Shown: positions 1-9,307, counted from the first letter of the stretch. The stretch is DNA of 64,000 nucleotides from Candidatus Yaniella excrementigallinarum (GCA_019113675.1 DXHA01000080.1:1-64000), one strand, 5' to 3'. Numbers and translations are program-made. The notes: generated by a model from the letters alone, not told the origin.

Positions 1-85
1 CAGCCGATTGCAGCAAGTACTCGGCACGAGCAGTATCGCGCAGTCCAGTAGACAACAGCCGCAGCTGGCTAACTGGGTCGCTCAT
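1..85 (-). CDS. glnE: GlnE, glutamine synthetase adenylyltransferase (N-terminal fragment)
   Basis: Only the first 28 codons lie in the window; the rest runs off the left edge. The ATG (complement of 83-85) overlaps the TGA of glnA in an ATGA junction, so the two genes are translationally coupled. The visible peptide starts MSDPVSQLRLLSTGLRDTAR, which fits the helical N-terminus of GlnE. In actinobacteria glnE directly follows glnA2, and the enzyme adenylylates and deadenylylates glutamine synthetase according to nitrogen status. The call rests on context plus a short N-terminus. Confidence 0.6.
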   Translation of the reverse strand, partial: MSDPVSQLRLLSTGLRDTARAEYLLQSA

Positions 86-1422
86 ATGGCATCAATGTAG
101 CGACGAACTTCAAACGGTGACACGTTGACCCGATATTCGCTCCATTCGTTGCGTTTGGTACGCAACAATGACTGAAATACGGTTTCACCTAGCACATCGG
201 CAATGAATTCCGATTCCTCTAAAATCCCCAGGGCATCATGCAATGTCGTAGGAAGTGGGCTGTGGCCCATAAGACTACGTTCACGTGCGGTGAGCTCACC
301 GATATCGTCGTCTGCGGGCTCGGGCAATTCATATTCTTCTTCAATGCCTTTTAGCCCGGCGGAAATTAGCAGCGCATAAGCCAGGTATGGGTTAGCCGCC
401 GCGTCAATACCCCGATATTCGATTCGTGCCGAACCGGCCTTATTCGGCTTGTGTAATGGTATCCGTACCAGTGCAGAACGGTTGTTGTGGCCCCAGGACA
501 CATACGATGGTGCTTCACGACCGCCCCATAACCGTTTATAGGAGTTAACAAATTGGTGCGTGACGGCGGTGATTTCTGGGGAGTGTTCTAACATACCGGC
601 GATAAATCGACGGGCCGTGGTCGATAGCTGATATTGTGCTCCTGCTTCATAAAATGCATTCGCATCGGATTCAAATAACGAAAAATGTGTATGCAACGCT
701 GAACCGGGTTGGGCTCCCAGTGGTTTGGGCATAAAGGTAGCATGCAAGTTTTGCAGCGTGGCGACCTCTTTGATCACAGTACGGGCCGTCATGATGTTAT
801 CGGCTGTAGACATGGCATCGGTAGCACGCAGATCGATTTCATTTTGCCCAGAGCCGGCCTCGTGGTGGGAAAATTCTACCGAAATCCCAACGGCCTCAAG
901 CATTGAGACGGCTTCACGGCGAAAGTCTTGGGCCACTCCACCGGGAACATGGTCGAAATAGCCGGCTTGGTCGACCGGAACCGGTGCACCCTGCTCGTCT
1001 CGTTGTCCACCTTTAAATAGATAGAATTCAACTTCCGGATGCAGATAACAACTAAAGCCCATATCGGCGGCATGGTCTAGGGTGCGGCGTAGTACATGCC
1101 GCGGATCCGCCATAGACGGTTCCCCATCGGGCATTTTTACATCACAGAACATGCGCGACGTTTGATCTTCATCACCACGCCAAGGCAAAATCTGAAACGA
1201 CGTCGGGTCAGGTTGCAGTAACATATCGGACTCAAAAATGCGGGTAAACCCATCAATCGAGGAACCGTCGAAACCTAGCCCCTCAGAAAAAGCGTATTCT
1301 ACTTCGGCTGGAGCTAGTGCTACCGATTTTAGGGCCCCCACCACGTCGGTGAACCACAGCCGAATGAACCGAACATCCCGGTCCTCCAGAGTGCGTAAGA
1401 CATATTCTTGCTGGCGATCCAT
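82..1422 (-). CDS. glnA: type I glutamine synthetase, GlnA2-like
   Basis: 446-residue cytosolic glutamine synthetase (glutamate + NH3 + ATP to glutamine). It has the beta-grasp N-domain (DVVGALKSVALAP), the catalytic region with the HPEVEFYLF and HHEAGSGQNEID ligand motifs, the ATP-binding HTHFSLF stretch and the NRSALVRIP segment. Length and the downstream glnE match actinobacterial GlnA2 rather than the longer GlnA1 (about 475 residues). The region where beta-type enzymes carry the adenylylated tyrosine reads EEYELPEPADDD, not the canonical NLYDLPPEE, so modification by GlnE cannot be assumed. It is divergent from panB across a 77-bp gap. Confidence 0.95.
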   Translation of the reverse strand: MDRQQEYVLRTLEDRDVRFIRLWFTDVVGALKSVALAPAEVEYAFSEGLGFDGSSIDGFTRIFESDMLLQPDPTSFQILPWRGDEDQTSRMFCDVKMPDGEPSMADPRHVLRRTLDHAADMGFSCYLHPEVEFYLFKGGQRDEQGAPVPVDQAGYFDHVPGGVAQDFRREAVSMLEAVGISVEFSHHEAGSGQNEIDLRATDAMSTADNIMTARTVIKEVATLQNLHATFMPKPLGAQPGSALHTHFSLFESDANAFYEAGAQYQLSTTARRFIAGMLEHSPEITAVTHQFVNSYKRLWGGREAPSYVSWGHNNRSALVRIPLHKPNKAGSARIEYRGIDAAANPYLAYALLISAGLKGIEEEYELPEPADDDIGELTARERSLMGHSPLPTTLHDALGILEESEFIADVLGETVFQSLLRTKRNEWSEYRVNVSPFEVRRYIDAI

Positions 1423-1487
1423 GCTTCGAGGTCTCTTCCATTATTGACGGATTCCTAGGTCTTCCTACCAGGATAGCAATCTGACGT

Positions 1488-1493
1488 TAGACT
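1488..1493 (+). promoter_or_regulatory. putative -10 hexamer of a leaderless panB promoter
   Basis: TAGACT fits the actinobacterial TANNNT -10 and is followed by exactly 6 nt and the panB ATG. No Shine-Dalgarno sequence precedes the ATG. This geometry places the transcription start on the start codon. The same arrangement is seen at map, dinB and pknL in this window. Confidence 0.5.
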
Positions 1494-1499
1494 ATTGCC

Positions 1500-2333
1500 A
1501 TGGTTGATAACCCGTATTCTGTTTTGAAAAAGACTCCTGCCCGCTATCGAACCGTACACTTTCAGCAGATTAAGGATGCAGGTGGCAAGTTCGCGATGCT
1601 TACTTGTTACGATGCGATGACGGCCAATATCTTTGATGACGCCGGCATTGAGACACTGTTGATTGGCGATTCCTTAGGTAACGTTGTGCAAGGCCAAAAT
1701 TCTACGCTGGGCGTCACTATGGAAGATATGATTACATTTTCCAAGGCTGTTGTTGCCGGCACCCAGCGGGCGTTTGTGCTTGCAGATCTACCGTTTGGTT
1801 CATATGAGGAATCCGTGGAACAAGCTGTTCATTCAGGCGTTCGTCTCGTCAAAGAAACCGGTATTTCTGCGGTCAAGATGGAAGGCGGCATTGAATATGT
1901 CCCGCATATTCAGGCACTTACCGCCGCCGGGGTTGCAGTGGTAGCTCACACCGGTTTTACACCCCAATCGGAGCACGTTTTAGGTGGCTTCCGGGTCCAA
2001 GGCCGCCAAGACGATGCTGCCCAACAGATGGTCACTGAAGCTCTCGCCTTACAAGAAGCCGGGGCTACGATGTTATTAATGGAGCTTGTACCGGCCGATG
2101 TCGCTGCAGCAGTCGACGCAGCTCTAACCATTCCCACTGTTGGGATCGGGGCAGGCGCTGATACGACCGGTCAGGTACTGGTTTGGCAGGATGCTTTCGG
2201 GCTCAACCAACAACGGGTGCCATCATTTGTAAAGCAATACGCTGATATGCGCCAAGTCTTATCGGATGCGGCCCACGCATATCGCGATGATGTTCTTCAG
2301 ATGGCGTTCCCTGATGATGAACACAGCTTTTAG
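1500..2333 (+). CDS. panB: 3-methyl-2-oxobutanoate hydroxymethyltransferase
   Basis: 277-residue PanB, which makes ketopantoate from alpha-ketoisovalerate and methylene-tetrahydrofolate, the first committed step of pantothenate/CoA synthesis. The TIM-barrel motifs are present: MLTCYDAMTA near residue 33, LLIGDSLGNVV with the metal-binding Asp, VKMEGG, and the C-terminal PTVGIGAG. Length is normal. The start is the ATG following a leaderless-type -10. The stop codon overlaps that of the convergent small gene at 2330-2524. No panC or panD is nearby. Confidence 0.96.
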   Translation: MVDNPYSVLKKTPARYRTVHFQQIKDAGGKFAMLTCYDAMTANIFDDAGIETLLIGDSLGNVVQGQNSTLGVTMEDMITFSKAVVAGTQRAFVLADLPFGSYEESVEQAVHSGVRLVKETGISAVKMEGGIEYVPHIQALTAAGVAVVAHTGFTPQSEHVLGGFRVQGRQDDAAQQMVTEALALQEAGATMLLMELVPADVAAAVDAALTIPTVGIGAGADTTGQVLVWQDAFGLNQQRVPSFVKQYADMRQVLSDAAHAYRDDVLQMAFPDDEHSF

Positions 2334-2524
2334 AGTATTCCCCAATCCTCGTCTTCTTCATCCGCTTCATCCCAGGCTCGGTTGCGCTGCTCATAGATGG
2401 ATAGCGCATTCGCTGCTTCCTCACGAGTGGCAAACGGGCCGATGCGGTCTTTCCACATCGACTGTGGCCCATCCTCAACTTCGCCAGTTTTGACGTTGTA
2501 CCAGTAACGTTTTTCTTCGGTCAT
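2330..2524 (-). CDS. small conserved actinobacterial protein, SPOR-like
   Basis: 64 residues when started at the ATG giving MTEEKRYWYN; a longer reading from 2551 adds nine poorly supported residues. The peptide has an aromatic WYNVKTGEVEDG start, an IGPFATREEAANAL segment like the core of SPOR domains, and an acidic end (DEADEEDEDWGIL). Short proteins of this type are widespread next to map/panB in actinobacteria and have no established function. SPOR domains bind denuded glycan outside the cell, but this protein has no signal peptide, so it is probably cytosolic. It is convergent with panB, with overlapping stop codons. Confidence 0.75.
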   Translation of the reverse strand: MTEEKRYWYNVKTGEVEDGPQSMWKDRIGPFATREEAANALSIYEQRNRAWDEADEEDEDWGIL

Positions 2525-2558
2525 AGTTCTTTCATACCAGACCGCGACCAACGAGAGA

Positions 2559-2564
2559 TAGACT
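2559..2564 (+). promoter_or_regulatory. putative -10 hexamer of a leaderless map promoter
   Basis: TAGACT lies exactly 6 nt before the map ATG. It is the same hexamer and spacing as at panB. No Shine-Dalgarno sequence is visible before the ATG and no clear -35 is seen. Confidence 0.5.
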
Positions 2565-2570
2565 CTAACT

Positions 2571-3542
2571 ATGACTTTTACACCACCGAACCTTACTACC
2601 CGCGAGCCGGTTGAGCCGGGCTCTGCCGCTTCTCATAATCATCCAGTAGCTGCACCATTACACACTCAGGCTGATTCAACAGCACCAAAAGGCCGCCTAA
2701 CGCCGGGCTATATTGCACCCCAGCTCCCAGTACCGGCACACATCGCCCGGCCAGATTATGTAGGAAAGAAGGACCCCGTTGAAGGGTTATACGGTGATGT
2801 GTATGACGCCGAGGGAATTCGTAAGATTCGCGCTGCCGGTCGGCTTGCTGCACAGACGATGAACCTAGTTGAACAATACGTTCGTCCCGGGGTAACCACA
2901 GCGCAATTGGACCAGATCGGTCACGAGTACATCATCGCGCAGGATGCCTGGCCTTCGACCCTGGGGTACCGAGGGTATCCGAAATCTATGACTACATCCA
3001 TTAACGAGGTTATTTGCCACGGCATCCCAGATGACACCGTCTTAGAGGACGGCGACATTGTCAATGTCGACATTACGGTATATAAGGATGGCCACCACGG
3101 GGACCACAATAAGACTTTCCTGGTGGGTAACGTCGACGAAGAATCTCGTCTGCTAGTCGAACGAACCGAAAAAGCGTTAGAACGAGCGATAAAAGCGGTC
3201 AAACCAGGCCGTGAGATTAATATTATTGGCCGAGTGATCGAAACGTATGCCAAACGGTTCGGCTATGGCGTGGTCGAGGATTTCGTGGGGCACGGAGTGG
3301 GTCGCGAATTCCATTCTGGGCTCGTTGTTCCCCACTATGATACAGCTCCGCGTCACAACGAAACGATGGTGCCAGGTATGGTATTTACCATTGAACCTAT
3401 GTTGACTTTAGGTGGTATCAGCTGGGATATGTGGGACGACGGCTGGACAGTTACCACTAAGGATAAACAACGCACCGCTCAGTTTGAACATACGCTGGTA
3501 GTGACTCAAACCGGCGCTGAGATACTAACGCTGGCCGACTAG
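2571..3542 (+). CDS. map: methionine aminopeptidase type I with N-terminal extension
   Basis: 323-residue MetAP that removes initiator methionine from nascent proteins. The pita-bread metal ligands are present: Asp in IVNVDIT, Asp in HHGDHNKTF, His in VGHGVGREFH, Glu in FTIEPML and Glu in QFEHTLVV; CHGIPDD carries the substrate-side His. About 70 extra residues precede the catalytic core, including RPVP-type linker sequence PAHIARPDYVGKKDP as in MetAP1c/MapB, which contacts the ribosome. The first 45 residues are Pro/Thr-rich and could be over-called if translation begins later, but the leaderless -10 supports this ATG. Confidence 0.95.
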   Translation: MTFTPPNLTTREPVEPGSAASHNHPVAAPLHTQADSTAPKGRLTPGYIAPQLPVPAHIARPDYVGKKDPVEGLYGDVYDAEGIRKIRAAGRLAAQTMNLVEQYVRPGVTTAQLDQIGHEYIIAQDAWPSTLGYRGYPKSMTTSINEVICHGIPDDTVLEDGDIVNVDITVYKDGHHGDHNKTFLVGNVDEESRLLVERTEKALERAIKAVKPGREINIIGRVIETYAKRFGYGVVEDFVGHGVGREFHSGLVVPHYDTAPRHNETMVPGMVFTIEPMLTLGGISWDMWDDGWTVTTKDKQRTAQFEHTLVVTQTGAEILTLAD

Positions 3543-3549
3543 CAAGATA

Positions 3550-3590
3550 CCGGTGGTGGTCCTGGCTTCCCCCTCCAGGACCACCACCGG
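3550..3590. terminator. bidirectional terminator between map and nrdR
   Basis: A perfect 16-bp inverted repeat (3550-3565 with 3575-3590, arm CCGGTGGTGGTCCTGG) encloses a 9-nt loop. It sits in the 54-bp gap between the convergent map and nrdR genes and so can serve both. The stem is very G+C-rich; no strong T-tract follows. Confidence 0.8.
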
Positions 3591-3596
3591 AAGTTT

Positions 3597-4082
3597 CTAT
3601 CGAGTAAATAATTTGGCTTGCAAAGGTTCCTGAACGGTCGGACGCTGACGCAATTCATTGATTGCTTTGTCAAAATCATCCAGATTATCAAAGTCCTGAT
3701 AGACCGAAGCAAAGCGTAAATATGCAACCTGGTCGAGGCGACGCAGCGGGCCTAAGATGGCCAAACCTACTTCGTGTGCATCAACCTCTGCGTGACCAGT
3801 AGCGCGAATGGTCTCTTCAACTTCTTGTGCAAGCTTAGCCAAATCATCGCTATCCACCGGTCGTCCCTGGCAAGCTTTGCGAACACCATTAATCACTTTG
3901 GCACGGTTGAACGGTTCAGCCACACCAGAACGTTTAATCACGCTAAGCGAAGTGGTTTCTAACGTGGTGAACCGTTTGTCACACGACCGGCATTCCCGGC
4001 GTCGGCGAATTGCCGAACCGTCATCAAGCGAACGGGAATCAACGACACGGGATTCTTCATGTCGACAAAACGGACAGTGCAT
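3597..4082 (-). CDS. nrdR: NrdR, ribonucleotide reductase repressor
   Basis: 161-residue transcriptional repressor of ribonucleotide reductase genes. It has the N-terminal zinc ribbon (CPFC near residue 3 and CRSC near residue 31, with [15 protein letters not shown] binding DNA), followed by the ATP-cone domain that senses ATP/dATP (residues about 46-136). Length is typical. The gene stands alone after dnaE, and no nrd structural gene is in the window. Candidate NrdR boxes lie upstream, consistent with autoregulation. Confidence 0.96.
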   Translation of the reverse strand: MHCPFCRHEESRVVDSRSLDDGSAIRRRRECRSCDKRFTTLETTSLSVIKRSGVAEPFNRAKVINGVRKACQGRPVDSDDLAKLAQEVEETIRATGHAEVDAHEVGLAILGPLRRLDQVAYLRFASVYQDFDNLDDFDKAINELRQRPTVQEPLQAKLFTR

Positions 4083-4131
4083 AGTGGGAAGAAAACCTCT
4101 CTACAATATAGGCCTAAGTGAAATACTACCC

Positions 4132-4174
4132 CTACATATTGTTGCCCTTCAACCCGTAGCACTACTACATATAG
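4132..4174. promoter_or_regulatory. paired NrdR-box-like sites upstream of nrdR
   Basis: Two ten-base cores, CTACATATTG (4132-4141) and CTACATATAG (4165-4174), each match the known NrdR box core CWATATATWG at nine of ten positions and are 33 bp apart, about three helical turns. Tandem NrdR boxes 31-32 bp apart are usual for this repressor. A weaker third copy (from 4101, 31 bp before the first) overlaps a possible -10 TATATT (complement of 4105-4110). Confidence 0.5.
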
Positions 4175-4221
4175 TGAACACCGGCGTTTTGTGTCAGTGA
4201 TAAAGCTCGTCGAGCAGAACC

Positions 4222-7200
4222 TTATTCAAGACAGGAGGGCCCAAGCAGTACCTTTAGATCACCAAATAGCGCCGGATTTGGATTGACCTTATACTGAGGG
4301 CCCACACGCAGTATTTCCATACTGAGGTTTCCCACAAGTTTGATATTAACGTCAGTTGTACCTGAGTGTGACCGTAGCACATCGCCCAACTGCCGAATCA
4401 ACGGCTCCGTCGCTTTAAATGATGGGATAGTCAGGTGCAATGGCCCGTCCGCACCCATATCGCTGGTATCGATAATGGTCATTTCTTGGGCAGAAATTAC
4501 TACGGAACCATCGTCGCGGCGTTGGACTCTGCCCTTAATTGAAACAATCAGATCCTCTGCAATGACACTGGAGATTGGTTCGTAAACGCGGCCAAAAAAC
4601 ATAACGTCAATAGACGCACCGAGATCTTCGACCTCGGCTCTGGCATACGGGTTGCCCGAAGTCTTAGCTACACGACGTTCCAATGAGGTAATTAGCCCTG
4701 AAATGGTCACAAATGCCCCATCCGATGGGCCTTCATCGTCGAGTACCTGAGTGACACTATGGTCCGCATGCTGCTCCAACACTTGGGTAAGCCCCTGCAA
4801 TGGATGGTCGGAAACATAGAGTCCGATCATTTCGCGTTCAAATGATAGTTTTGTTTTCTTATCCCATTCCGGCAGATCTGGAACTGTGATCCCGAATCCG
4901 GTATCTAGACCACTATCGTCGTCCTGATCAAGGAGCGAAAAGAAGTCGAACTGGTTATTGGCTTCTTGCCGCTTTTGTATCACAGAAGCATCGACGGCTT
5001 CTTCGTGGACGGCAAGTAAGGAGCGTCTCGTATAGCCCAAAGAGTCAAAGCCACCGGCTTTGATAATAGATTCAATGGTGCGTTTATTGCAGACTTCTTG
5101 CGGGACTTTTTTGAAAAAGTCCTGGAAAGTTGTGAAAGCACCTTGTTCTTCTCGGGCCTTGACCATCCCCGAAACTACATGAGCGCCCACATTACGCACC
5201 GCTCCCATGCCAAATCGGATATCGTTGCCTACCGGTGTGAAGTTCTGAGTCGATTCGTTTATATCTGGAGGCAATACAGTGATATCCATATGGCGGCATT
5301 CATTGAGGTATAACGCCAGTTTGTCTTTATCGTGTGAAACAGACGTTAGCAGTGCCGCCATGTATTCGGCTGGGTAGTGGGCTTTAAGATATGCGGTCCA
5401 ATATGACACCAGACCATAGGCTGCAGAATGCGCTTTGTTGAAAGCGTAGTCAGAGAACGGCAGCAAGATATCCCAGAGAGCAGTAATAGCTTCTTGGGAA
5501 TAACCATTATCCAACATACCTTGTTGGAAGCTTACGTACTGTTTATCCAGTTCGGCTTTTTTCTTTTTGCCCATCGCCCGACGCAAAATATCGGCTTGGC
5601 CAAGAGAATATCCCGCGACCTTTTGAGCAATGGACATAACTTGTTCCTGATACACAATCAGTCCGTAGGTCACGCCAAGAATTTCTTCTAGCGGTTCTTC
5701 CAATTCAGGATGAATTGGAGTAACTTCTTGAAGCCCATTCTTGCGCAGTGCATAGTTGTTGTGTGAATTAGCACCCATCGGTCCCGGGCGATACAACGCC
5801 AGGGTTGCCGAAATGTCTTCATAGTTGTCTGGACGCATCAATTTCAGCAGGGAACGCATTGGTCCGCCATCCAGCTGAAATACACCTAGCGTGTCGCCAC
5901 GGGCCAATAACTCGTAGGATGCGCTATCATCCAACTCCAACGCTTCAAGATCCAATGTGAAACCACGGTTAAGTTGAATGTTCTCTACCGCATCCGATAT
6001 CACGGTAAGGTTGCGCAACCCCAGAAAGTCCATTTTGATTAACCCCAGGGTTTCAGCTGTAGGGTAATCGAACTGGGTGATAACCTGACCATCGACAAGG
6101 CGCCGCATTAATGGGATCACATCGATAATTGGTTCAGAGGACATGATCACGCCGGCAGCATGAACACCCCACTGCCGGATGAGTCCTTCGATCCCCTTAG
6201 CAGTTTCAAAAACTTCTTGGGTCTCTTGGTCGGTTTGCAATAATTCGCGGAATTCTCCAGCTTCCGAGTACCGAGGCGCTTCGGGATTTTCGATGTCGGC
6301 AAGTGGAATATCTTTTGCCATCACAGCTGGAGGCAAGGCTTTAGTAAGTTGCTCACCCATTGAAAAAGGTTTGCCCATGACACGAGCTGAATCTTTGAGC
6401 GCCTGTTTGGTTTTGATGGTGCCGTAAGTAACAATCATCGCCACCCGCTCATCACCATACTTCTCAGTGACGTATTCGATGACTTCATTTCGACGCCGAT
6501 CGTCAAAATCTACATCGAAATCCGGCATGGAAACACGGTCAGGATTTAAAAACCGTTCGAAAATAAGGCCGTGTTCTAGCGGGTCTAGTTCGGTAATACG
6601 TAAGGCGTAAGCAACCATAGAACCAGCTCCAGAGCCTCGTCCTGGACCTACTCGAATCCCCTGGTTCTTCGCCCAGTTAATAAAGTCAGCAACTACCAAG
6701 AAGTATCCTGGAAACCCCATATTGATGATGACATCGAGTTCGTAATCGGCCTGCTTTTGTACGTGTGCTGGTACACCGTTAGGGTATCGATCACGCAGGC
6801 CCTTATTAACTTCTTTAATTAGCCAACTAGTTTCGTCCTCTCCCTCTGGGGTCGGGAAACGGGGCATGTAGTTAGCCTCGGTGTCAAAGCTGACTTCACA
6901 CTGTTCGGCAATGAGCAGGGTATTGTCTGCAGCTTCGGGGAGTTCTGGGAACAGTGCACGCATTTCCGCAGCTGATTTTAAATAGTAATCGTTGCCCGAA
7001 AAGGCAAACCGTGAACCACCTTCGTCATAGGTAGGTTCGCTTAATTTCGAGCCTGACTGAAGGGCTAATAACGCTTCGTGATGCTTGGAATCGTGCTGGT
7101 GTGTATAGTGCAAATCGTTGGTTGCAACCAGTGGTAGATTAAGGTCTTTGGAAATCTGAAGCAGGTCCCCGATGACCCGGCGTTCCAGCGACAGACCGTG

Positions 7201-7803
7201 CTGCATAATTTCGACATAGAAGTTATCTTTGCCGAAGATATCGCGGAACTCTGCTGCTGCTTCCAATGCCTCTTTATATTGGCCCAGGCGAAGTCGAATT
7301 TGCACCTCGCCAGAAGGGCAGCCAGTAGTAGCAATAATACCTTCGGAATAATCATTCAGTAACTCACGGTCAATACGCGGCCACTTTGCATAAACCGAAT
7401 CCAAAGAGGCATGAGTACCCATCCGAAAAAGGTTATGCATACCAGTATTATTCTTAGATAACAGGGTCATGTGGGTATAAGCCCCGCCACCTGAAACATC
7501 ATCGGAACGCTGGTCTGGATCACCCCACCGAATACGTGTCTTATCTGATCGATGTTGTTGGCCTGGGGCTAAATACGCTTCCATGCCGATAATGGGTTTA
7601 ATACCGTGTTGTTGTGCTCTGTTCCAAAAGTCGTAGGCTCCAAACAGATACCCGTGATCGGTAATAGCTAGTGCTTCTTGGCCTAGCCGATTTGCTTCTG
7701 CAAACAGTTCGTCAAGTTTGGCGGCACCATCCAGCATGGAGTATTCAGTATGCGTGTGAAGGTGCACAAAACCATCACGTTTCCCCGTTGAACTACCGGC
7801 CAT
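4222..7803 (-). CDS. dnaE: DNA polymerase III subunit alpha, DnaE1
   Basis: 1193-residue replicative polymerase. The order is a PHP domain (VHLHTHTEYSMLDGA near residue 13; in actinobacteria this is the proofreading exonuclease), the polymerase core with PGRGSGAGSMVAY and the catalytic aspartates in MPDFDVDFDD, a helix-hairpin-helix/beta-binding region, and a C-terminal OB-fold (about 1000-1090, VTISGLITSLERR). Length matches DnaE1 rather than the shorter error-prone DnaE2. The ATG is preceded by GGAGG at about 11 nt. Confidence 0.97.
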   Translation of the reverse strand: MAGSSTGKRDGFVHLHTHTEYSMLDGAAKLDELFAEANRLGQEALAITDHGYLFGAYDFWNRAQQHGIKPIIGMEAYLAPGQQHRSDKTRIRWGDPDQRSDDVSGGGAYTHMTLLSKNNTGMHNLFRMGTHASLDSVYAKWPRIDRELLNDYSEGIIATTGCPSGEVQIRLRLGQYKEALEAAAEFRDIFGKDNFYVEIMQHGLSLERRVIGDLLQISKDLNLPLVATNDLHYTHQHDSKHHEALLALQSGSKLSEPTYDEGGSRFAFSGNDYYLKSAAEMRALFPELPEAADNTLLIAEQCEVSFDTEANYMPRFPTPEGEDETSWLIKEVNKGLRDRYPNGVPAHVQKQADYELDVIINMGFPGYFLVVADFINWAKNQGIRVGPGRGSGAGSMVAYALRITELDPLEHGLIFERFLNPDRVSMPDFDVDFDDRRRNEVIEYVTEKYGDERVAMIVTYGTIKTKQALKDSARVMGKPFSMGEQLTKALPPAVMAKDIPLADIENPEAPRYSEAGEFRELLQTDQETQEVFETAKGIEGLIRQWGVHAAGVIMSSEPIIDVIPLMRRLVDGQVITQFDYPTAETLGLIKMDFLGLRNLTVISDAVENIQLNRGFTLDLEALELDDSASYELLARGDTLGVFQLDGGPMRSLLKLMRPDNYEDISATLALYRPGPMGANSHNNYALRKNGLQEVTPIHPELEEPLEEILGVTYGLIVYQEQVMSIAQKVAGYSLGQADILRRAMGKKKKAELDKQYVSFQQGMLDNGYSQEAITALWDILLPFSDYAFNKAHSAAYGLVSYWTAYLKAHYPAEYMAALLTSVSHDKDKLALYLNECRHMDITVLPPDINESTQNFTPVGNDIRFGMGAVRNVGAHVVSGMVKAREEQGAFTTFQDFFKKVPQEVCNKRTIESIIKAGGFDSLGYTRRSLLAVHEEAVDASVIQKRQEANNQFDFFSLLDQDDDSGLDTGFGITVPDLPEWDKKTKLSFEREMIGLYVSDHPLQGLTQVLEQHADHSVTQVLDDEGPSDGAFVTISGLITSLERRVAKTSGNPYARAEVEDLGASIDVMFFGRVYEPISSVIAEDLIVSIKGRVQRRDDGSVVISAQEMTIIDTSDMGADGPLHLTIPSFKATEPLIRQLGDVLRSHSGTTDVNIKLVGNLSMEILRVGPQYKVNPNPALFGDLKVLLGPSCLE

Positions 7804-7854
7804 GAAACTGTCGACCTCCAGGTAAATGTTGCTCTAGCGTCTGTCAGTCTAGCC

Positions 7855-8781
7855 TCAGTATCGTAAACGTTCCAACGCATAGCCAAGGTCAGCTGGATAC
7901 TGCGAACTATAGCTCACGTACTGTCCGGTCACCGGATGAGCAAACCCAAGCCCGACCGCATGCAGCCATTGTCGGGTCAACCCTAAATCTGCAGCCAGCT
8001 GTGTATCAGCGCCATAAGTGAGGTCCCCCACCAACGGATGCTGAAGAGCCGAGAAGTGCACTCTGATTTGGTGGGTTCTACCGGTATGTAATTGCACATC
8101 AACAAGCGTTGCCGGACCGAACGCCTCTATAGTTTCGTATTGGGTGATGGCTTCTTTGCCGCCTTCGACCACCCCAAAACGCCATTCGTAGCCGGGTTGT
8201 CTGTCAATCGGAGCGTTGATGGTGCCATCTGTAGGATCGGGAATACCTTGAATGAGTGCATGATAGTTACGATCTGGTGTTCGATCACGGAAAGCTTGTT
8301 TGAGCCGGCTATAGGCAATTTCAGTCTTTGCCACAACCATCAATCCCGATGTGCCAACATCTAGACGTTGTACTATACCGGGCCGTTCCGGAGGTCCTGA
8401 GGTAGCAATTCGAATGCCTAAAGCTGCCAGGCCGCCAACTACAGTAGGGCCACGCCAACCCTGCGAAGGGTGTGCTGCCACTCCTACTGGTTTATCTACC
8501 ACAACATAGTCTGTCTCATCAGCAATCACAGTCAGGTCTTGCACGACTTCAGCTTTCACCTCTAACGGGTCAGGGTCATTTGGCACAGCAACTATAATTG
8601 TGTCGCCGACCGCGAGTTTGGTGGATTTTCGCGCAATGACATCACCCACCGTCACTAAATCCCGTTCGATCCATTGGACAGCTTTCGTACGTGATATCCC
8701 CACGGCATGCGCGACTGCAGCATCAACACGAGTCGGGGCCGTGATAGTAAATGAGTGATTACCGGGCTCAAGTGTTGTCAT
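7855..8781 (-). CDS. RluA/RluD family 23S rRNA pseudouridine synthase
   Basis: 308 residues: an N-terminal S4 domain (ISRTKAVQWIERDLVTVGD) and the pseudouridine synthase core with the catalytic Asp in QRLDVGTSGLMVV and the HQIRVH motif. The family isomerises specific uridines in the large-subunit rRNA; RluD targets helix 69, but the exact site cannot be read here. It overlaps the 3' end of lspA by 14 bp, the usual lspA-rluD operon of Gram-positive bacteria. Confidence 0.9.
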   Translation of the reverse strand: MTTLEPGNHSFTITAPTRVDAAVAHAVGISRTKAVQWIERDLVTVGDVIARKSTKLAVGDTIIVAVPNDPDPLEVKAEVVQDLTVIADETDYVVVDKPVGVAAHPSQGWRGPTVVGGLAALGIRIATSGPPERPGIVQRLDVGTSGLMVVAKTEIAYSRLKQAFRDRTPDRNYHALIQGIPDPTDGTINAPIDRQPGYEWRFGVVEGGKEAITQYETIEAFGPATLVDVQLHTGRTHQIRVHFSALQHPLVGDLTYGADTQLAADLGLTRQWLHAVGLGFAHPVTGQYVSYSSQYPADLGYALERLRY

Positions 8782-9307
8782 GAGATGACGATTCAGCGGT
8801 CTTTTCTGGCATACCGTCCATAGTTTTACCCACCATGACCAAAAGGACTATGACGATAATGGATACCACTATAAAAGAGTCCGCTACGTTGAATATCGCG
8901 AAATTCGGAACTGAAATGAAATCAATGACGTGACCAACGCCAAAACCTGGCTCCCGGAAAAGACGATCCGTCAGGTTTCCTGCTATTCCGCCAGCTAATG
9001 CACCAAGCGTAATCAGCCAGGTGGTCGTCCGAGCACGCCGCAAAATCAGATACGTGACAACAATGAGACCGACTGCTTGGACGATAGTAAAAATCCAAGT
9101 GTACTCAACACCAATAGAAAAAGCAGCACCCGGGTTTCGGATAAAGCGCCAGTACAGCAGAGGCTCAAGGACGGCTCTGCTCTCACCCTGCTCCATTGTG
9201 GCAAGCACTGCTTCTTTTGACCATAGATCAGCAACGTAAGCCACGACCATGGGGAACAATGCGATCCACCAAGACCGTTGTACGACCTGTTGGCCGGTAT
9301 TGACCAC
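8768..9307 (-). CDS. lspA: lipoprotein signal peptidase II
   Basis: 179 residues from the GTG at 9307, chosen because AAAGGAG stands 5 nt upstream; longer readings from GTG 9346 or TTG 9394 lack such a site. LspA is an aspartyl membrane protease that cuts prolipoproteins before the lipidated cysteine. Four membrane segments are visible. The catalytic motifs are present: NPGAAFSIG, GNLTDRLFR (first Asp) and FNVADSFIV (second Asp). It would process the lipoprotein encoded at 28635-30749. It is followed, with overlap, by the pseudouridine synthase gene. Confidence 0.93.
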   Translation of the reverse strand: MVNTGQQVVQRSWWIALFPMVVAYVADLWSKEAVLATMEQGESRAVLEPLLYWRFIRNPGAAFSIGVEYTWIFTIVQAVGLIVVTYLILRRARTTTWLITLGALAGGIAGNLTDRLFREPGFGVGHVIDFISVPNFAIFNVADSFIVVSIIVIVLLVMVGKTMDGMPEKTAESSSHDNT

